From assembly GCA_021030905.1 (NCBI GenBank), contig JAGFMI010000003.1, forward strand, positions 1,550,001-1,614,000: 64,000 nt of DNA, read 5' to 3'. The position numbers and the translations under genes were made by a program. Shown here piece by piece: positions 1 to 11,759 of this stretch. The first letter of the stretch is position 1; each line of letters starts with the position of its first letter. The notes below the pieces were generated by a model, which was given only the letters and a program-made list of their open reading frames with translations, was not told the origin of the DNA and did no database searches. Source of the stretch: Pyrenula massariospora. Taxonomy: Eukaryota > Ascomycota > Eurotiomycetes > Pyrenulales > Pyrenulaceae.

Positions 1-2120
1 GGGCAAGGAGGCGTTGAGCTGCTAAAGTACAATCTGTGAGAGCTAGAGTGGTATAATAACCTTTAGAACAAAAGGACCCGAGCTTTTGTATCGACTGTCG
101 TTAATATTGATACAGGGCGATCGTAGGTCTTTGAGGTGAATTATTTGACTTTTGATCCAGATCCAGTGCGTCTTGCGAAGCATCCACTTCTGTCTGGTGA
201 AAGCTTCTGGTGCTTAAATGCACTAGATGGTAAACAGCGAGATTGGCTTTAGATGAGCGGGCCAGGCTTATTTCACGTTGACAAGAGGCACGATGAAAGA
301 TAATATTACTTCTCCACAAAGCGTCGCCTTACCCGCGGAGTTGTACCATTGCAGGTTCCCATAGATGAGACTGGTAAATTGGCGGAATGCGCTCGGCGAA
401 TGGTTTTGGGCCAGCAACTAGTAGATGCCTTATGTCAATTGATAGAGAAAAGAGAAAATTTACTTGCGACCACAAGCTCATTCTCGTCTATGACTCCCAG
501 GCTCTCGCCTTCCACCAGCTAATTCATGACGTTGGTAATTGGAATCCAAATTCCAGAAGTTCGCCGGCAATGGCTGCTTGGTCATTGAAACTCCCTTGTA
601 GGGATCGAGAACGACGAAACTCACAGTGTGGTTCACCCCTATTTCAATGACGGAGCAACGGTTTGGAACTTTGTTAAGGGAGCCGTAATCGTGAAACGTC
701 ACATTTGTCTTGCCTACCCGATGGCGGAGTGGTGTCCATCGTAGCGATTGGTTCTCGTAATCAAGTCGTCTTCAGCCCTACTGTCAGGTGCTTCCGGTGT
801 CCTGCACGTAATATCGAGATGAGTCCGCATAAAGGTTGGTAAATGCACACCGACATCCTCAGGCAACGAACTGGCGAGGCTGCTTTCGCCTTGCATCAAA
901 CTCGCTTGAGATTCGAGAAAACTTTGCTGCTAAGTTAGGTCGGCCGTTCCTGTAATTGACGCATCTGGGGCTGAAGAACGCACGATTTCGAAGCTAGCGG
1001 TGATTTGGTTGGATGATAGTCGCCATCTAAGCGGTCGCATATCTGGCCGCGGCTGCGCTCGCTGCGCCTTCCAACCAACACCAAGGCCGGACCCTCTGCC
1101 GCGGCCTTCGAACTACACTCACTCTCACACTCCCGTCGGTCGAACTCCTTTCTAGAAGGCTTTCTATCCCCAACTCTCCAGCCTCAGCCGCACAACGCCT
1201 TATGCTAAACCCTTGACCACCAATCTACAGGCATCCGCCGCGGTCGCCTGAGAGCACCATGTTCAAACTTAGTTCATCGTGACGATGGTGCCTGTGCCGC
1301 TGCACTTGGAGGCACGGAGGGTATCGAGGTAGCTCACTATCACGCACAATGGAGGCAGCATTGTGACTGTCCGTGCTGCATCAGGGCAGCTTACCCCCTC
1401 ATCACTATGGAGCCTGAGTCGATATCAGGCTGCCCCCATTCATCTTCGATGCTTCCAACGAATTAGTATGGTGAGGCACACCAGAGCAACAACCCAAAGA
1501 TCGCGACTCCGCCTCGAGGGGCTGATACTTATCGCGACATTGGCTACTAGACCATGCGCTTGGAGAGTCGGTCTGAGACTCTATTCGGCAATCACCGCTA
1601 TCTTTGCTCTAAGGGTCGTACCTACATCTCCTTTCTGTCCCCATTGGCTTGTCCCCGTCTCACCCCGGCTCCCGACACCCTTCTCATATCTTTAAGTCGC
1701 CTCAGCCTTACTCATTATCCATTTAGTATCTTTCTATGGCTCCTTTGACTTTTTTGATTCTCTGGCTGTCTCCTTTAGTTCTTCCATAGGATCCAGTCGG
1801 CTCAGATTTGACCCGAAATCTGGCCGCTGGAGACCTTGTGGTCGACCTCATTAGGGTCCTCAGCACCGTCCCTGTACCTTTTGCTTTGCTGTCATCGCAC
1901 CTCAATATGCAGTCAACTACATGCCCTTTTGCTCAGGCTACCATTGCTCATGGCGCTTGTGATCGCATATTCAGACGCCCCTTCATCGTGTGCCGCAGAC
2001 GCAACAGCCGCAGTCGCTCCTTCCATCGTACAAAAGGATCATCTCTCATCGTTTCAGTCTCTTCCATGAATCTCCAGGGAGCGCGAAAGTTCAAGAAAAA
2101 ATTTCTGCAGCACTTTATTA
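1..2120. other. Left-edge stretch without a confident gene
   Basis: No complete gene can be supported. At about 360-760 on the plus strand there is weak coding-like signal: an open piece ending around 533 (GT donor just after it) joins in phase, across a 75-nt putative intron ending in TTGTAG near 600, to a second open piece that stops near 750. I recognise no family in it and it could be chance. The part from about 1060 to 1350 is pyrimidine-rich, and 1360-2120 contains only short overlapping frames, so it probably includes the leader of the SWIM gene that follows. Confidence 0.3.
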
Positions 2121-3833
2121 ATGACATCCCCCGTCCGCCGATTCGGAAGACTCTCAATCCATCCAGAGCGGCTTGAAAACCTTCAGTCATTGCGATATCG
2201 AGAACCACAGACTAGAGCTCCTTCTAGCGACGCCGGTTCGGACATGGAGGAGGAAAGGGGGAAGATTGTGTCACCTACCCAAATCTCTGGTACCAGCGGG
2301 ATCTCTTATGATCTCACTCGTCTCTCCCCGTCAAGCCAGCAAAGGGCGGCATCGAGTATCAGGACGAAATTCAGTGTGAGCACATGCTCTACCAGACGAG
2401 ACGCATTCACGTTCGAAGTAAATGATCCTCCATCACCAGTTTCTCTAACATCAGGCGGTATATCCTGCTCGTGTTCCGAATATCGCGACAATGGTGGGAA
2501 AGCCTGTCGGCACATTTTTGTAAGTCTACCTTACCCTGAAAAGGGCTCTTATCCTAATGAGTCACAGTGGCTGCTTGACCAGCTATATTCCCAAACCGTC
2601 GACCCTTCCACATCTCCTGATATTCCTCTCACTCCTGGCGGCCCTTCTCCTACTGTCGAGAACCTCCACACTTTCCTGTCTACCAGCCCTGTGGACCGAC
2701 TAGCTCAGAAACTTGGATGGCCATTCACTCCCTCTCCGTCCGGTCAATCCATAGAGTCCAACAGCCCTGACATGGCCGGTCGCGCGGCGCGCGCAAGAGA
2801 TGTACTTAGTACCTTCCACAGAGATGTACTTCCATCCGATCATCTCGCGAAAGAATCTGAGAATATCCAACGGCCACGTGACCATCAGGAGTGTAATGTC
2901 CCTCTCGACCTTGAGTCCACAATCTTTCGCCTGGCTGTCAACAACTCGGCTGTCCTTGAAGCGCTTGAGCGGGTCCAGCCACCTGCCGCGCGCGCAGAGC
3001 ACTACTATTCGAAAGTCACTCGCAAAATAGTCCAGGCTATGAGGGACTACGACAACACTGCGCGAGATGTAGCTGACCCTTCCTCACCACGAGCGTTTAC
3101 ATCGTCGCCAGTGGAAGCGGGTCTAGAAGTCGTGCGTTCCACATCCAGTATGCTTGTACTGACTGTGCAGCAAATACGGAGCAACCTCCGCATCCGGGCG
3201 CCGCATGGCCACCGACCTGCAATGGACTGCCTCCTCTTCATCCTCGAAGCAACGAGCAAGAGAAACCGTGACATTTTCGGTAGGTCCCGCTCTGAAGTTT
3301 TCGGTCCAGAGATGAGGGAGCGGAATCTTTGGGACAGATGCCTGCACCCAGACAGACCATCTTTGGTCTCATCTCCTGCCGTGGCAAGAGGAAAGGCTCC
3401 GGCTCGGGAGGGCGAAGGTGACGAGGAAGAGGTAGAGGATGAGAGGTATTTCGTGCTGGACACGTTAGCTGAGATACCAGCTGAGACGCTGAATGCACGG
3501 CTGGGCGATCTGGAAACTCACCGAGATCGACTACGGGCGGAGGGGACAGAGAGGCAGTATCTCGAGATGCTGGAGCGGTTAGTGGAGATGGGGAGGGTAG
3601 CGCGATCAGAAGGGGCGACAATAGCACCGCCACCAGCGGAGGTCGCTGGTCCGGATCCTGTTCCAGCTTTGGCACAACCAACTGGGCAAAGGGTTAGCGG
3701 TGGAGATGCGCAGAGAGGGCGTGGCAGAGGTGGAGCTTTTGCGACAGCGGGCACGAAGAGGACCGCAAGCGAAGCAGGGGAGAGTTCGACAAGCAGTAGA
3801 GGGAGAGGGAGGGGTGGGAAAAGGAGTCGCTAA
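2121..3833 (+). CDS. SWIM-type zinc-finger protein (one small intron)
   Basis: Protein of unknown role with a SWIM zinc finger, a CxCxnCxH fold thought to bind DNA or protein partners. The motif is C116-S-C118 ... C129-R-H131 (spacing CxCx10CxH), after about 110 Ser/Pro/Arg-rich residues. The reading frame is open end to end as 570 codons, but bases 2520-2567 look like a true 48-nt intron: GTAAGT donor, CCTAATGA branch site and CACAG acceptor, in phase 0 and a multiple of three. Removing it joins CRHIF directly to WLLDQLY, which is how SWIM segments continue in related fungal proteins, and gives 554 aa. The middle is helical and the tail (from about residue 525) is RGRGG-rich, suggesting RNA or nucleic-acid contact. 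The start is the first ATG of the frame; an upstream exon cannot be excluded. The next gene is convergent. Confidence 0.8.
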   Translation: MTSPVRRFGRLSIHPERLENLQSLRYREPQTRAPSSDAGSDMEEERGKIVSPTQISGTSGISYDLTRLSPSSQQRAASSIRTKFSVSTCSTRRDAFTFEVNDPPSPVSLTSGGISCSCSEYRDNGGKACRHIFVSLPYPEKGSYPNESQWLLDQLYSQTVDPSTSPDIPLTPGGPSPTVENLHTFLSTSPVDRLAQKLGWPFTPSPSGQSIESNSPDMAGRAARARDVLSTFHRDVLPSDHLAKESENIQRPRDHQECNVPLDLESTIFRLAVNNSAVLEALERVQPPAARAEHYYSKVTRKIVQAMRDYDNTARDVADPSSPRAFTSSPVEAGLEVVRSTSSMLVLTVQQIRSNLRIRAPHGHRPAMDCLLFILEATSKRNRDIFGRSRSEVFGPEMRERNLWDRCLHPDRPSLVSSPAVARGKAPAREGEGDEEEVEDERYFVLDTLAEIPAETLNARLGDLETHRDRLRAEGTERQYLEMLERLVEMGRVARSEGATIAPPPAEVAGPDPVPALAQPTGQRVSGGDAQRGRGRGGAFATAGTKRTASEAGESSTSSRGRGRGGKRSR

Positions 3834-4316
3834 TGGACGACAGCATTTCCTGTGTTTGGATTTTATCTTGTCTCATAATCTCGTTCGATTATTCCCTCTA
3901 AGCTAGATGTCACTAATCCGCAGATCGGCCGGCCGACCTGTTTTTTTTTCCGTGTAGATAGAGAGACTCGCCTAAAAAACATGAATCATCAAGCAAGCTT
4001 CGGAGCGTCTGTGAGTCGATTCTTAATGGACCTTGTTAAGTTGCAAGCAGCTACATTCTCGTCTCCCGGCCTGCTTGGTACCCTACATAGCCATGAAAAT
4101 ACTCCCGACGACCGCCCGACGGCCATCTCCCCCGTCTGTCCTTGGTGCCAGAATCCCAGAACCGCCGGTGCTTCCCGCAGCGAGAACTCGAATTCTCCCT
4201 CTTGCCAGGCTGAGGCTCGTATACAACCGGCGTGTCACGCCTACGCGACCCGTGATTCCCCTTGTGAATTGTTTTGGGTTGACCGCTCTTTTCAGGATCA
4301 GATTCGTGACACGTTT

Positions 4317-4807
4317 CTATGGCGCGTGGGGAATTGGATTGCTTGCAAAGGTTCTACCATGCTGGTGGTTAGGAGGAGGCAACGCGAAGGAGAAGGGGGT
4401 CCGTACGCAGTTTGCGGTGCCACCGGCGCCATCGGCGCAGAGGTAGAATGGGGAGTAGGCTTGTTGTTCGGCGCAGACCTGTGACGTAGGGGGTTGAGTC
4501 AAAGTGGATAGATATGTTTTGACGAGCGTGGATATGAGCGGAATCTGGGAAAGATGAGACGTACCCATCTATCATCCTCGACAGTGCTCCAGAATCCGTC
4601 ATTCTGTTTAGCGAGATCTAGATCGACGTCTTTTGCGTGGAGAAGGACGCAGTTGTTGCCGGTAGCACCCCACTGACAGCCGCATGGTGTCCTGAAAGGT
4701 TTATAGAGAGCGCTGGGGAGTGTTGAAGCGGCTATAGAGGAGGGATGGAGGGGAGGAAGTAAGAGAAGGGATATGATGGAGAAGCTGAAACGGAAAATGG
4801 GGCTCAT
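4317..4807 (-). CDS. Small secreted cysteine-rich protein (effector-like)
   Basis: Predicted secreted protein of 134 aa in two exons, 4807-4565 and 4478-4317, separated by an 86-nt intron (GTACGT donor, CACAG acceptor, phase 0). The N-terminus is a clear signal peptide: FRFSFSIISLLLLPPL followed by small residues (SSIAAS) around position 27. The mature part has six cysteines (C42, C44, C53, C83, C95, C105), an even number suited to three disulphides, starting with a CGC motif. It has no recognised domain. Size, secretion and cysteine content fit the broad class of fungal small secreted proteins, which includes effectors and antimicrobial proteins. The 3' end is less certain: a second intron starting at the GTACGG after the sixth cysteine would replace the last 29 residues with a different tail. 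Confidence 0.6.
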
Positions 4808-6984
4808 CTTGTCTTTTTGGAGGAGTTTATGTACTTAAATGATAACAAAAACTGATTATGAACGATGTCTGGAAGAAATTGCAGTGCGAAGATTGATGTT
4901 GTGTAATTAGAGGCGAGGGATTGCCTTTGCCTACAAAACTTATAGCTACTAAGGAATCATGATCTGAGAGAGACTCAAGATCCTCTGACACATGCGGCCA
5001 TCACGTCTTTTGTGCTTTCACAGGGCAAGGGAATCAAGGTCTGTTCAGAGTCAAGACTTTGCATGTGCAACCACGGGCTCACTTCTTTGACTTCGCTGAA
5101 GGTTTGGTATTTGAGCAATGAATATGGTAGTAATTACTGCTCCCACTTCAAGCTCGTGAAATTGCTCGCGACGCACCAGGGCTGGAAGAATCAAAGCTCG
5201 ATCCGTAAAGGTACCAATCTTTCACTGTGGAAGTCGATTAAGTACTCAGCGGTTGAAGAGGGAGATCAGTGGTCTCAGCGGAGGTCTTATGTGAAGAATC
5301 GATGGTGAATTCTGGGCTTCCTTGGCTATAAATATTCTGAAAGAGTCGTTCAATGTCAAGAATGGGGTATCCGTGAAAGTTAACCGCAGAGTTGACTCGT
5401 AGGATGACTCTGTGGTACTGGATTGCTATGACGGCATTCAAACGATGAACAAGTAAGGAAAGACTAGTGACATATGAAAATCTTTGTGAAGGGGTAGAAT
5501 GATTCAGGGCGTCTTCAGCATGAATCATATATGCAAATATTTTCTTCGCGTTCCGAGGTCCTCAACTAGCTTTTAGAAAACTTTTCCCAGCCGCGAACAA
5601 ATGTTCTCGCTCGATTTCCCGGGTGTGTTCGAATGGGCGATGCAGGACATGGGAATGCAGATTTTTAGCTCAAATTCAAACGCGCACGTGGGCTTTGGTG
5701 CATCACGTTGATGACGATGATATTGCCATGATAATGCCTGGAACTTGCCTGCCACCAGTTCTTCTTATGGGGAACCGGGTGGCTCAACAGAACTGCTAGC
5801 GCAGATAGTGACATGCACCAACGTATGCAGGAAGTAAACAGGGCAAGCGGAAGGTCAAAGAGTCAAAATTGGTATCAAAGATAGGTTAGGTTGGGGCCTT
5901 TCATGAAGGTGATGCAGATGGCCGGCCTGAGGTGGTTGCCGTGGTTGCCGCGGGGTGTCGTCACGCAACCCGGACTCCCCCAAAGTGGTGCAGAGCAGCC
6001 CCCAGTCAGTGGTGTGGCGTGACGGGTGCACGCAGAAGCGGGGAAATTTGATTTGACAGCCTGAAATCTCCGGACGGGAGAGCTTGCATCCTGCCCACGT
6101 AAGTGCAGCGCTGCGGATGGCTGCGCCTTTGAGCCTCAGCGCGGAGAGATCCTTCGACACATGGAATCCCGTCGCTGCTGTCGAGTACTATGTATACTAC
6201 TATGTATGAGATCCGTAAAATGAGATTGGCCAATCTCTGCATGGACGGAGATTTCAACGGCCGATCGACGATATGACAGTGGAGAGATCAGAAAGTGGCT
6301 GGTGCAGCGCGCCCATTAAGCTCTGGCGAGGCCGCCGTCGACCCACCCTCCTCTAACAAGTTGGCGTAAGCGCGTTCCAAGCTTTCCCCCCGGCGAGACC
6401 AAGGCGGACTAGCGCTGGCATTTCTTGTTTACTCTCCCGCAAGCTGCCTGCGAGGCATTGGATCATACACCCTGCACCGTCTGGGGCATGGCTGGCTTCA
6501 ACTCTTGCCTTCCCTGCTCCGACCTCCCTCACCACCCTCACCCCTCTCTGCCACCGTGGTGCCATCATCCTGTCGCTCTATACTCTCATTCTTTATAGCC
6601 TTTTGCAGTATCTCTCTCCCACACACACCACGACGAGAGAGTTGGCGAGCTCGACGGGTGACCAGGTCCATCACAAGCTTCCTGTTTCCCTGACCGGGAC
6701 AAGATACGACTCGACAGGACCGGCTTCACAGCACACCCTTTCTAGGAGCTCCTCTTCTCTTTCGCGCCTTTCGTTTACTTGTGAAGCTTTCTTAAATGAG
6801 ATATTAATGTCTAATGATTATCGTCACATTCACCAAGACCTAGCTCCACATGCTTCTAGTCACCATACAAGCCTGAACTTCCCAGGCTCCACGCTCCTAT
6901 CTAAGCCACATACTTCGAGTCGACTTCATTGACGGATGCCTGCAGCACTGTTCAGACTCCCTTCTCTCAACCCTTTCCTCCACA
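4808..6984. other. Intergenic stretch and leader of the next gene
   Basis: About 2.2 kb without a gene I can support. Short open frames on both strands overlap each other and show no family resemblance. Near 5930-5955 there is a small direct duplication of GTGGTTGCCG. From about 6490 to 6980 the plus strand becomes rich in CT tracts, as is typical of the promoter and 5' leader of filamentous-fungal genes, leading to the ATG at 6985. Confidence 0.4.
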
Positions 6985-9900
6985 ATGCTCACCCGCCTCA
7001 AATCCTCGCTTGCGTTGAACTCTCGCCCAAAGCCCGATGATGATGCAGAACCGCGCAAGAAGGAGCCTCGGCGGCAACCCAACAAGCTTTCCAAGCCTCC
7101 TACCAATCGCTCTTCCCACAGTTTACTTACAAGGCGGGTGCCCGAAGACCTGGATTTGGAAAGTCCCATTGACGAACCCAGCCCTAATTCTCCATATGCA
7201 GATGCAGTAAACGAGTCGGCAGCGGGTGTACGGAGAAGTAGGCAAGATGCCCGCCAATCTCTCAGGGCCGAGCTCTTCACACAAAAGGGGGAAGACCTGT
7301 ATAACTCCCCTCCGGACAACGAATATGGTTGGAAAGGATCTCGCGTTAATCTGCTGGCCAACGCTTTCGAGCAGAAGAAAGTCCATGAACGCTCTCCCAC
7401 ACCTCTCCTGATCAGTGACTTGGCCAGACCTCACAACAAGCGATCTTCGACCTTTCTGGCTTCTGCTGCTCCAACTCAAAGACCTACCCACGTCCTGAGA
7501 AGACATAGCGCAATCACACCGAGCGAGATTACACGCCAACTCTCTCCGGTCGAAACTTTTACGCAGGACGTATCCGTGCAGGATGTGGTTGATAGCAGTC
7601 GACATGAAGCGTTAGATCAAGATACTCCGAAAGAGAGGAGAGGATCGTCCACTGCACTCTATATGCCCCTTCGACGTAGGTCTCTCCAGACTCCAGGAGT
7701 AGCCACGAGAATTTCAAAGGAGAGCTTCGGCGTTACAAGCACTTCCCCAGATAAGTCGCATAGTCCATTGAGAGAGACACCAGAAGCGCCTAGTGTGATC
7801 GAAGAGCAGTCTGAAGTTACCACCCCAGACACCGAATTGGAGATGTTGCAATATCGTCAACGACCCGTGACTCGATGCGAAACGCCGTCCGACCTAGAAT
7901 TCCCGCATTTGGGCGGGCTTCAAAACCTGCGGATCACCAACGGGTATCCTTCTCCTGCGGCAAGCGACATCATGAGCGGGCACTCTCGGGTGCATTCAGG
8001 CGCGAACAGTATCCATAACAGACTGTCTGCCGCCAATAGTCTTGACTGCTTTTCAAGCAACAGACTGTCTACCGCAAACACCACTGATAGCATGTCAACA
8101 ATTAGTGCAGGAACTGCACGCCAAACTTATTTCCGGAAGCCGGAGGAGACTCAACGGATAACAATGCAAGTCTGTCAAAGGACTACCTATAGCAACGAGC
8201 GCTCTAGAACTATTACCGAGATCATGCCTCGAAAACCTCAAACGGCGACCGTAGTCACAACTACCACAGTAACGCAAGCAGTGCAATCTCCCAACCTAAG
8301 GACAGTAAAGTCTTTCACCACCGAGTATAGTGCGAACAGCGGCCCACCACCAGGTGACAAGCTTATAGCACGCGCACAGGACTACATTGATCAACTGCCA
8401 GACAGCCCATTCTCATTCCAGCGAACTCCACCACCTGAAAAATTGACATTGGACACAACAACCAAAGCCACCGAGTTTGACGACAACCTCTTTGAAGAAG
8501 AGTCATCTTCGATACTGGATGGAAAGGGCGATAGCAAAAAATCTGACGATCAGTCGGACCTGCATCAACCACGATCTTCGGTGAAGAGTCAGGGAACCAC
8601 ACCCGTCAACGGTGATAGCGGTTATGGGTCTGAGGGATCCGTGCGAGGTTCAGGGGAGGAAGATAGTAGCCTTAAAGGTTCTGATTCTGCTTACACTTCT
8701 GCTCAGACAACCCCTTTAGAAGAAGAGCCGCCAGAGCAACAAGAATTGCCCACCGAGTCTGAAATGCCCACACCCAGACCCACTATTAAAAAGGGAGGTA
8801 GAAGTTCTTTTCTTGGTTCGATTCTTAACCCAAAGTCCTTGACAACTTCTGTCGTACCTCGTCTATCTGACTTCGAAGAACCCACGGACTCAAATGCAGA
8901 CTTCGATGTCGGCCAACATAAACCTTACGCTCAAGAAACCAAACCCAAGAAGTTACAGAAGTCCCGAGGAAATGGCCAGTCAGTCACTGTACAGGCTTAT
9001 CGAGAGTTAGCTCAAGCTCACATACCTCCTATTCCTTCGGAGATCGCGGCAAATCTTGCTCGGAGAGCCCAGACATTCAGTGAACTGGATCATACATACA
9101 AGACTCTCCACCACACTAAGTCATTTGAGAGTAATACTACCATGTCAGCCCTCAACAAAGCCCAGTTTGAATTCCCAATTCCCGCAGACGACACACAGTT
9201 TCCCTGTCCACAGGTAGAGCCTTCCTACAGCTATAATACTGGTCATCTGAAACTCTCTCGACCTACACTGCGGAATGTCACGCCTTTTAGACGCTCGCGA
9301 TCCGATTCTGTGCCCAGCCGAAAGTCATTGCCCGGTGAGGTGGATCAAGCTACAGCTCTTGCCATTATCAATGCATCGGAAGGACACGACTTCAATCCTT
9401 ACAACTTCGCACAAGCCAAGCCACCAAAACCAAAACGGTCATCACATATTCCTGTCGAGCCACAAGAACTTGCCGGTTCTCAGCCTGATTCACGGCAACA
9501 TTATGCTTCCCAAGAGGGTGCCAGTCAACGTGAGACGAGAAAATTCTGGGACGCCGAAGAAGCTGCTGCATTTGCTCGGAGCCGCTCAGAAGCAAAGCAA
9601 AGAGCTAAAGAAGCTGAAACTTTTACAGCAACTCCAAGACAGCATCCACGACTACGGACATTCAATGACCGTGGAGGCATTCCGGGGAAAAACCCCAGCC
9701 CAAAGGCTACAGGCAGTCAGGATGCACCCCCTCTTCCGCCAATGCCTACTCAGCATGGGATCAAAGAGATCGAGAAGCGTAGGAAGAGCGAGGACGTCCA
9801 GGTCGCTGGTGACCGGTACCAAAAAGGCTCCCTGAGGCGTGAGAACCGCTCCGTAAGTACTAGCAAGCGACCACAAAGTACGATCGTGACACGCGACGAG

Positions 9901-10839
9901 TTGAAGGACAAAACAAAGATTGAAGAAATGACGGAAGCAATCAAAGCCCCTGACGTCTCATCCTGGCAGCCCTATGTCGATGGGTGGAAAGCACGCAGAC
10001 AAGCGGCGGCGAGCAAGGAGAATGACCACCTCGACATTAATGCCTCGATCGCCCCGCGCTACTCTCCAGGCCGTAGGGCAGATTTGCACTACGGCGATGA
10101 AGACGAAGAGCCCAGCATTCCTCCTCCTCCGCCTGCTCATGCACCACCACCTCCTCCACCCCACGTCATTCCACCAACACCGTCTTATGCAATACAATCT
10201 TATCCATCAGCTGAAACAGCGCTGCTGCCACCAAACCACGCTCCCCCGCCACCTCCTCCCCATCAACATCTCTCCCCAGAGCACCCATACTCCTTACATG
10301 GCGGCCGTATTTCATCCCCCCGACCGACGAGCTCTCACTACTCTACTTCTAGTCGTGACCCCTCCCCACGACCCTCTAGCTCTCGATACTCCACACCTGC
10401 GCCGAATTCACGACCATCTAGCTCGATCTATACAACTCCGACGCCTTCTCCACAACCCCATCGCCCCCTCTCAAATTCTCTGACACCTAAATCCGCCACG
10501 CCGACCATGCGCCGTCCCCTGAGCGCCGTCCATCTCTCCACACCAGCCATCTCCCGTAATTCTTCTCCGTCTACTAATCTAAACGCCTCTGAAGGACGCC
10601 GTCGCTCCCGCTCTCCGCTCAACCCTGCCGACGTTCCACCTATGGGCCGCTACTCAGGAGGTCTACTGTACGGGTACGAGCCCGGCGCGGGTCTAAATGG
10701 CAGCTGTGGGACGAGAAGCGCAAGCGGTGGACTACGCGGAGATGGCGAGGGGCTGACAAGGAAGGGGCAGGATTTAGCATCTGGTTGGGGAGTAGACTTG
10801 AGTGATGTACCAGTTATCGCTAAGGTTATAAAAGGATGA
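6985..10839 (+). CDS. Large disordered Ser/Pro-rich protein, 1284 aa
   Basis: I do not recognise this protein. It is one uninterrupted frame of 1284 codons from a good ATG that follows a pyrimidine-rich leader. Most of it is low complexity and probably disordered: Ser/Thr/Pro/Arg/Glu-rich, with many RxxS and SP sites suited to phosphorylation. Short islands look ordered: a basic stretch near residues 590-610 (KKGGRSSFLGSIL), a segment near 670-710 containing PPIPSEIAANLARRAQTF, and a charged helix near 850-880. Near 1040-1090 there are polyproline runs (PPPPPAHAPPPPPP) that could bind SH3, WW or EVH1 domains or profilin. At 10318-10440 three imperfect copies of RPSSSxYST are repeated. The composition recalls fungal scaffold or polarity proteins, but no function can be assigned. 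Confidence 0.75.
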   Translation: MLTRLKSSLALNSRPKPDDDAEPRKKEPRRQPNKLSKPPTNRSSHSLLTRRVPEDLDLESPIDEPSPNSPYADAVNESAAGVRRSRQDARQSLRAELFTQKGEDLYNSPPDNEYGWKGSRVNLLANAFEQKKVHERSPTPLLISDLARPHNKRSSTFLASAAPTQRPTHVLRRHSAITPSEITRQLSPVETFTQDVSVQDVVDSSRHEALDQDTPKERRGSSTALYMPLRRRSLQTPGVATRISKESFGVTSTSPDKSHSPLRETPEAPSVIEEQSEVTTPDTELEMLQYRQRPVTRCETPSDLEFPHLGGLQNLRITNGYPSPAASDIMSGHSRVHSGANSIHNRLSAANSLDCFSSNRLSTANTTDSMSTISAGTARQTYFRKPEETQRITMQVCQRTTYSNERSRTITEIMPRKPQTATVVTTTTVTQAVQSPNLRTVKSFTTEYSANSGPPPGDKLIARAQDYIDQLPDSPFSFQRTPPPEKLTLDTTTKATEFDDNLFEEESSSILDGKGDSKKSDDQSDLHQPRSSVKSQGTTPVNGDSGYGSEGSVRGSGEEDSSLKGSDSAYTSAQTTPLEEEPPEQQELPTESEMPTPRPTIKKGGRSSFLGSILNPKSLTTSVVPRLSDFEEPTDSNADFDVGQHKPYAQETKPKKLQKSRGNGQSVTVQAYRELAQAHIPPIPSEIAANLARRAQTFSELDHTYKTLHHTKSFESNTTMSALNKAQFEFPIPADDTQFPCPQVEPSYSYNTGHLKLSRPTLRNVTPFRRSRSDSVPSRKSLPGEVDQATALAIINASEGHDFNPYNFAQAKPPKPKRSSHIPVEPQELAGSQPDSRQHYASQEGASQRETRKFWDAEEAAAFARSRSEAKQRAKEAETFTATPRQHPRLRTFNDRGGIPGKNPSPKATGSQDAPPLPPMPTQHGIKEIEKRRKSEDVQVAGDRYQKGSLRRENRSVSTSKRPQSTIVTRDELKDKTKIEEMTEAIKAPDVSSWQPYVDGWKARRQAAASKENDHLDINASIAPRYSPGRRADLHYGDEDEEPSIPPPPPAHAPPPPPPHVIPPTPSYAIQSYPSAETALLPPNHAPPPPPPHQHLSPEHPYSLHGGRISSPRPTSSHYSTSSRDPSPRPSSSRYSTPAPNSRPSSSIYTTPTPSPQPHRPLSNSLTPKSATPTMRRPLSAVHLSTPAISRNSSPSTNLNASEGRRRSRSPLNPADVPPMGRYSGGLLYGYEPGAGLNGSCGTRSASGGLRGDGEGLTRKGQDLASGWGVDLSDVPVIAKVIKG

Positions 10840-11759
10840 GAAGCTGGAGAGAGGCATGTCTGATGCTGACGAACGCACTTGGAGGTGATAGACTACGGGG
10901 GTTTATGTGCTTGTATCTTTTCTGGATGATTTTTGTTGTGTGGGTTGTGATATCCTGCATGGCAATGAGCCGCAGCTGGTCTTTCTATGGGTTGGTCTAG
11001 GCTGAATTGCTTCTTTCCGCTTCTGAGCCTGGTGGCATACGATACACAGCGCATTTACTGCCATTGATGTTCGCACTTGGTCGTTGGCGGCGCGGTTGAT
11101 TTTTGACCAACTACGTGTTTTGAGAGATTGATTAGATAGAGACCCATCCGGAATCAGACCCACCGTTTAGTTCCAGAGTGCTATCTAGGTAGATGAATGA
11201 ATGGAATGTCAAGGCCTGTTTTCTCAGATCTGCCTGATGCCAGCATTACGAGATACGTAAGCATGGAAGGATATCGCCATGATGATCTCTCCTCTCTGTT
11301 CCACCGTGGGTCTCTTGCAATGCATTCTGAATGGACACAGTGGCCGGACTATAGCCCTAACCTCCCACTGTTGGGTTGTCTGGTGTCGCCCGTAAAACGC
11401 ACCTGCAAGAGAGATTCGTGAGAAATCTATCCCTGGGGCTGCTGGAAGCCTAATGAAGTTGTGACGTCCATTTTTATGTGAGACGCTGAATTGCCGTGAT
11501 AGTCTCTAATATTTGATACATGGAGTTTCTTAGCTTTAGTCGACAGATAATGAAAAAATCTGCGTGCTTGGCTCTCAAACGATTGACCTTCGCTCCTAAG
11601 TCTAGACACTCGTCAAGCTGATCCCATGAATCCCCACCACATACGTAGTCAATGGCCCACACATCCATGACCTTGGACCCTCTCGTAACATACGATCTGT
11701 CTCTACCCAAGCTTTTCGTGACACTAGCCCATCCCCTCGTTCATTCTCTTTTCACATTT
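10840..11759. other. Convergent 3' intergenic region
   Basis: This lies between the 3' ends of the plus-strand disordered protein gene and the minus-strand RAD16 gene. It should hold both 3' untranslated regions. I see no further gene; the short frames at 11197-11421 and 11427-11710 have no recognisable content. Confidence 0.4.
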
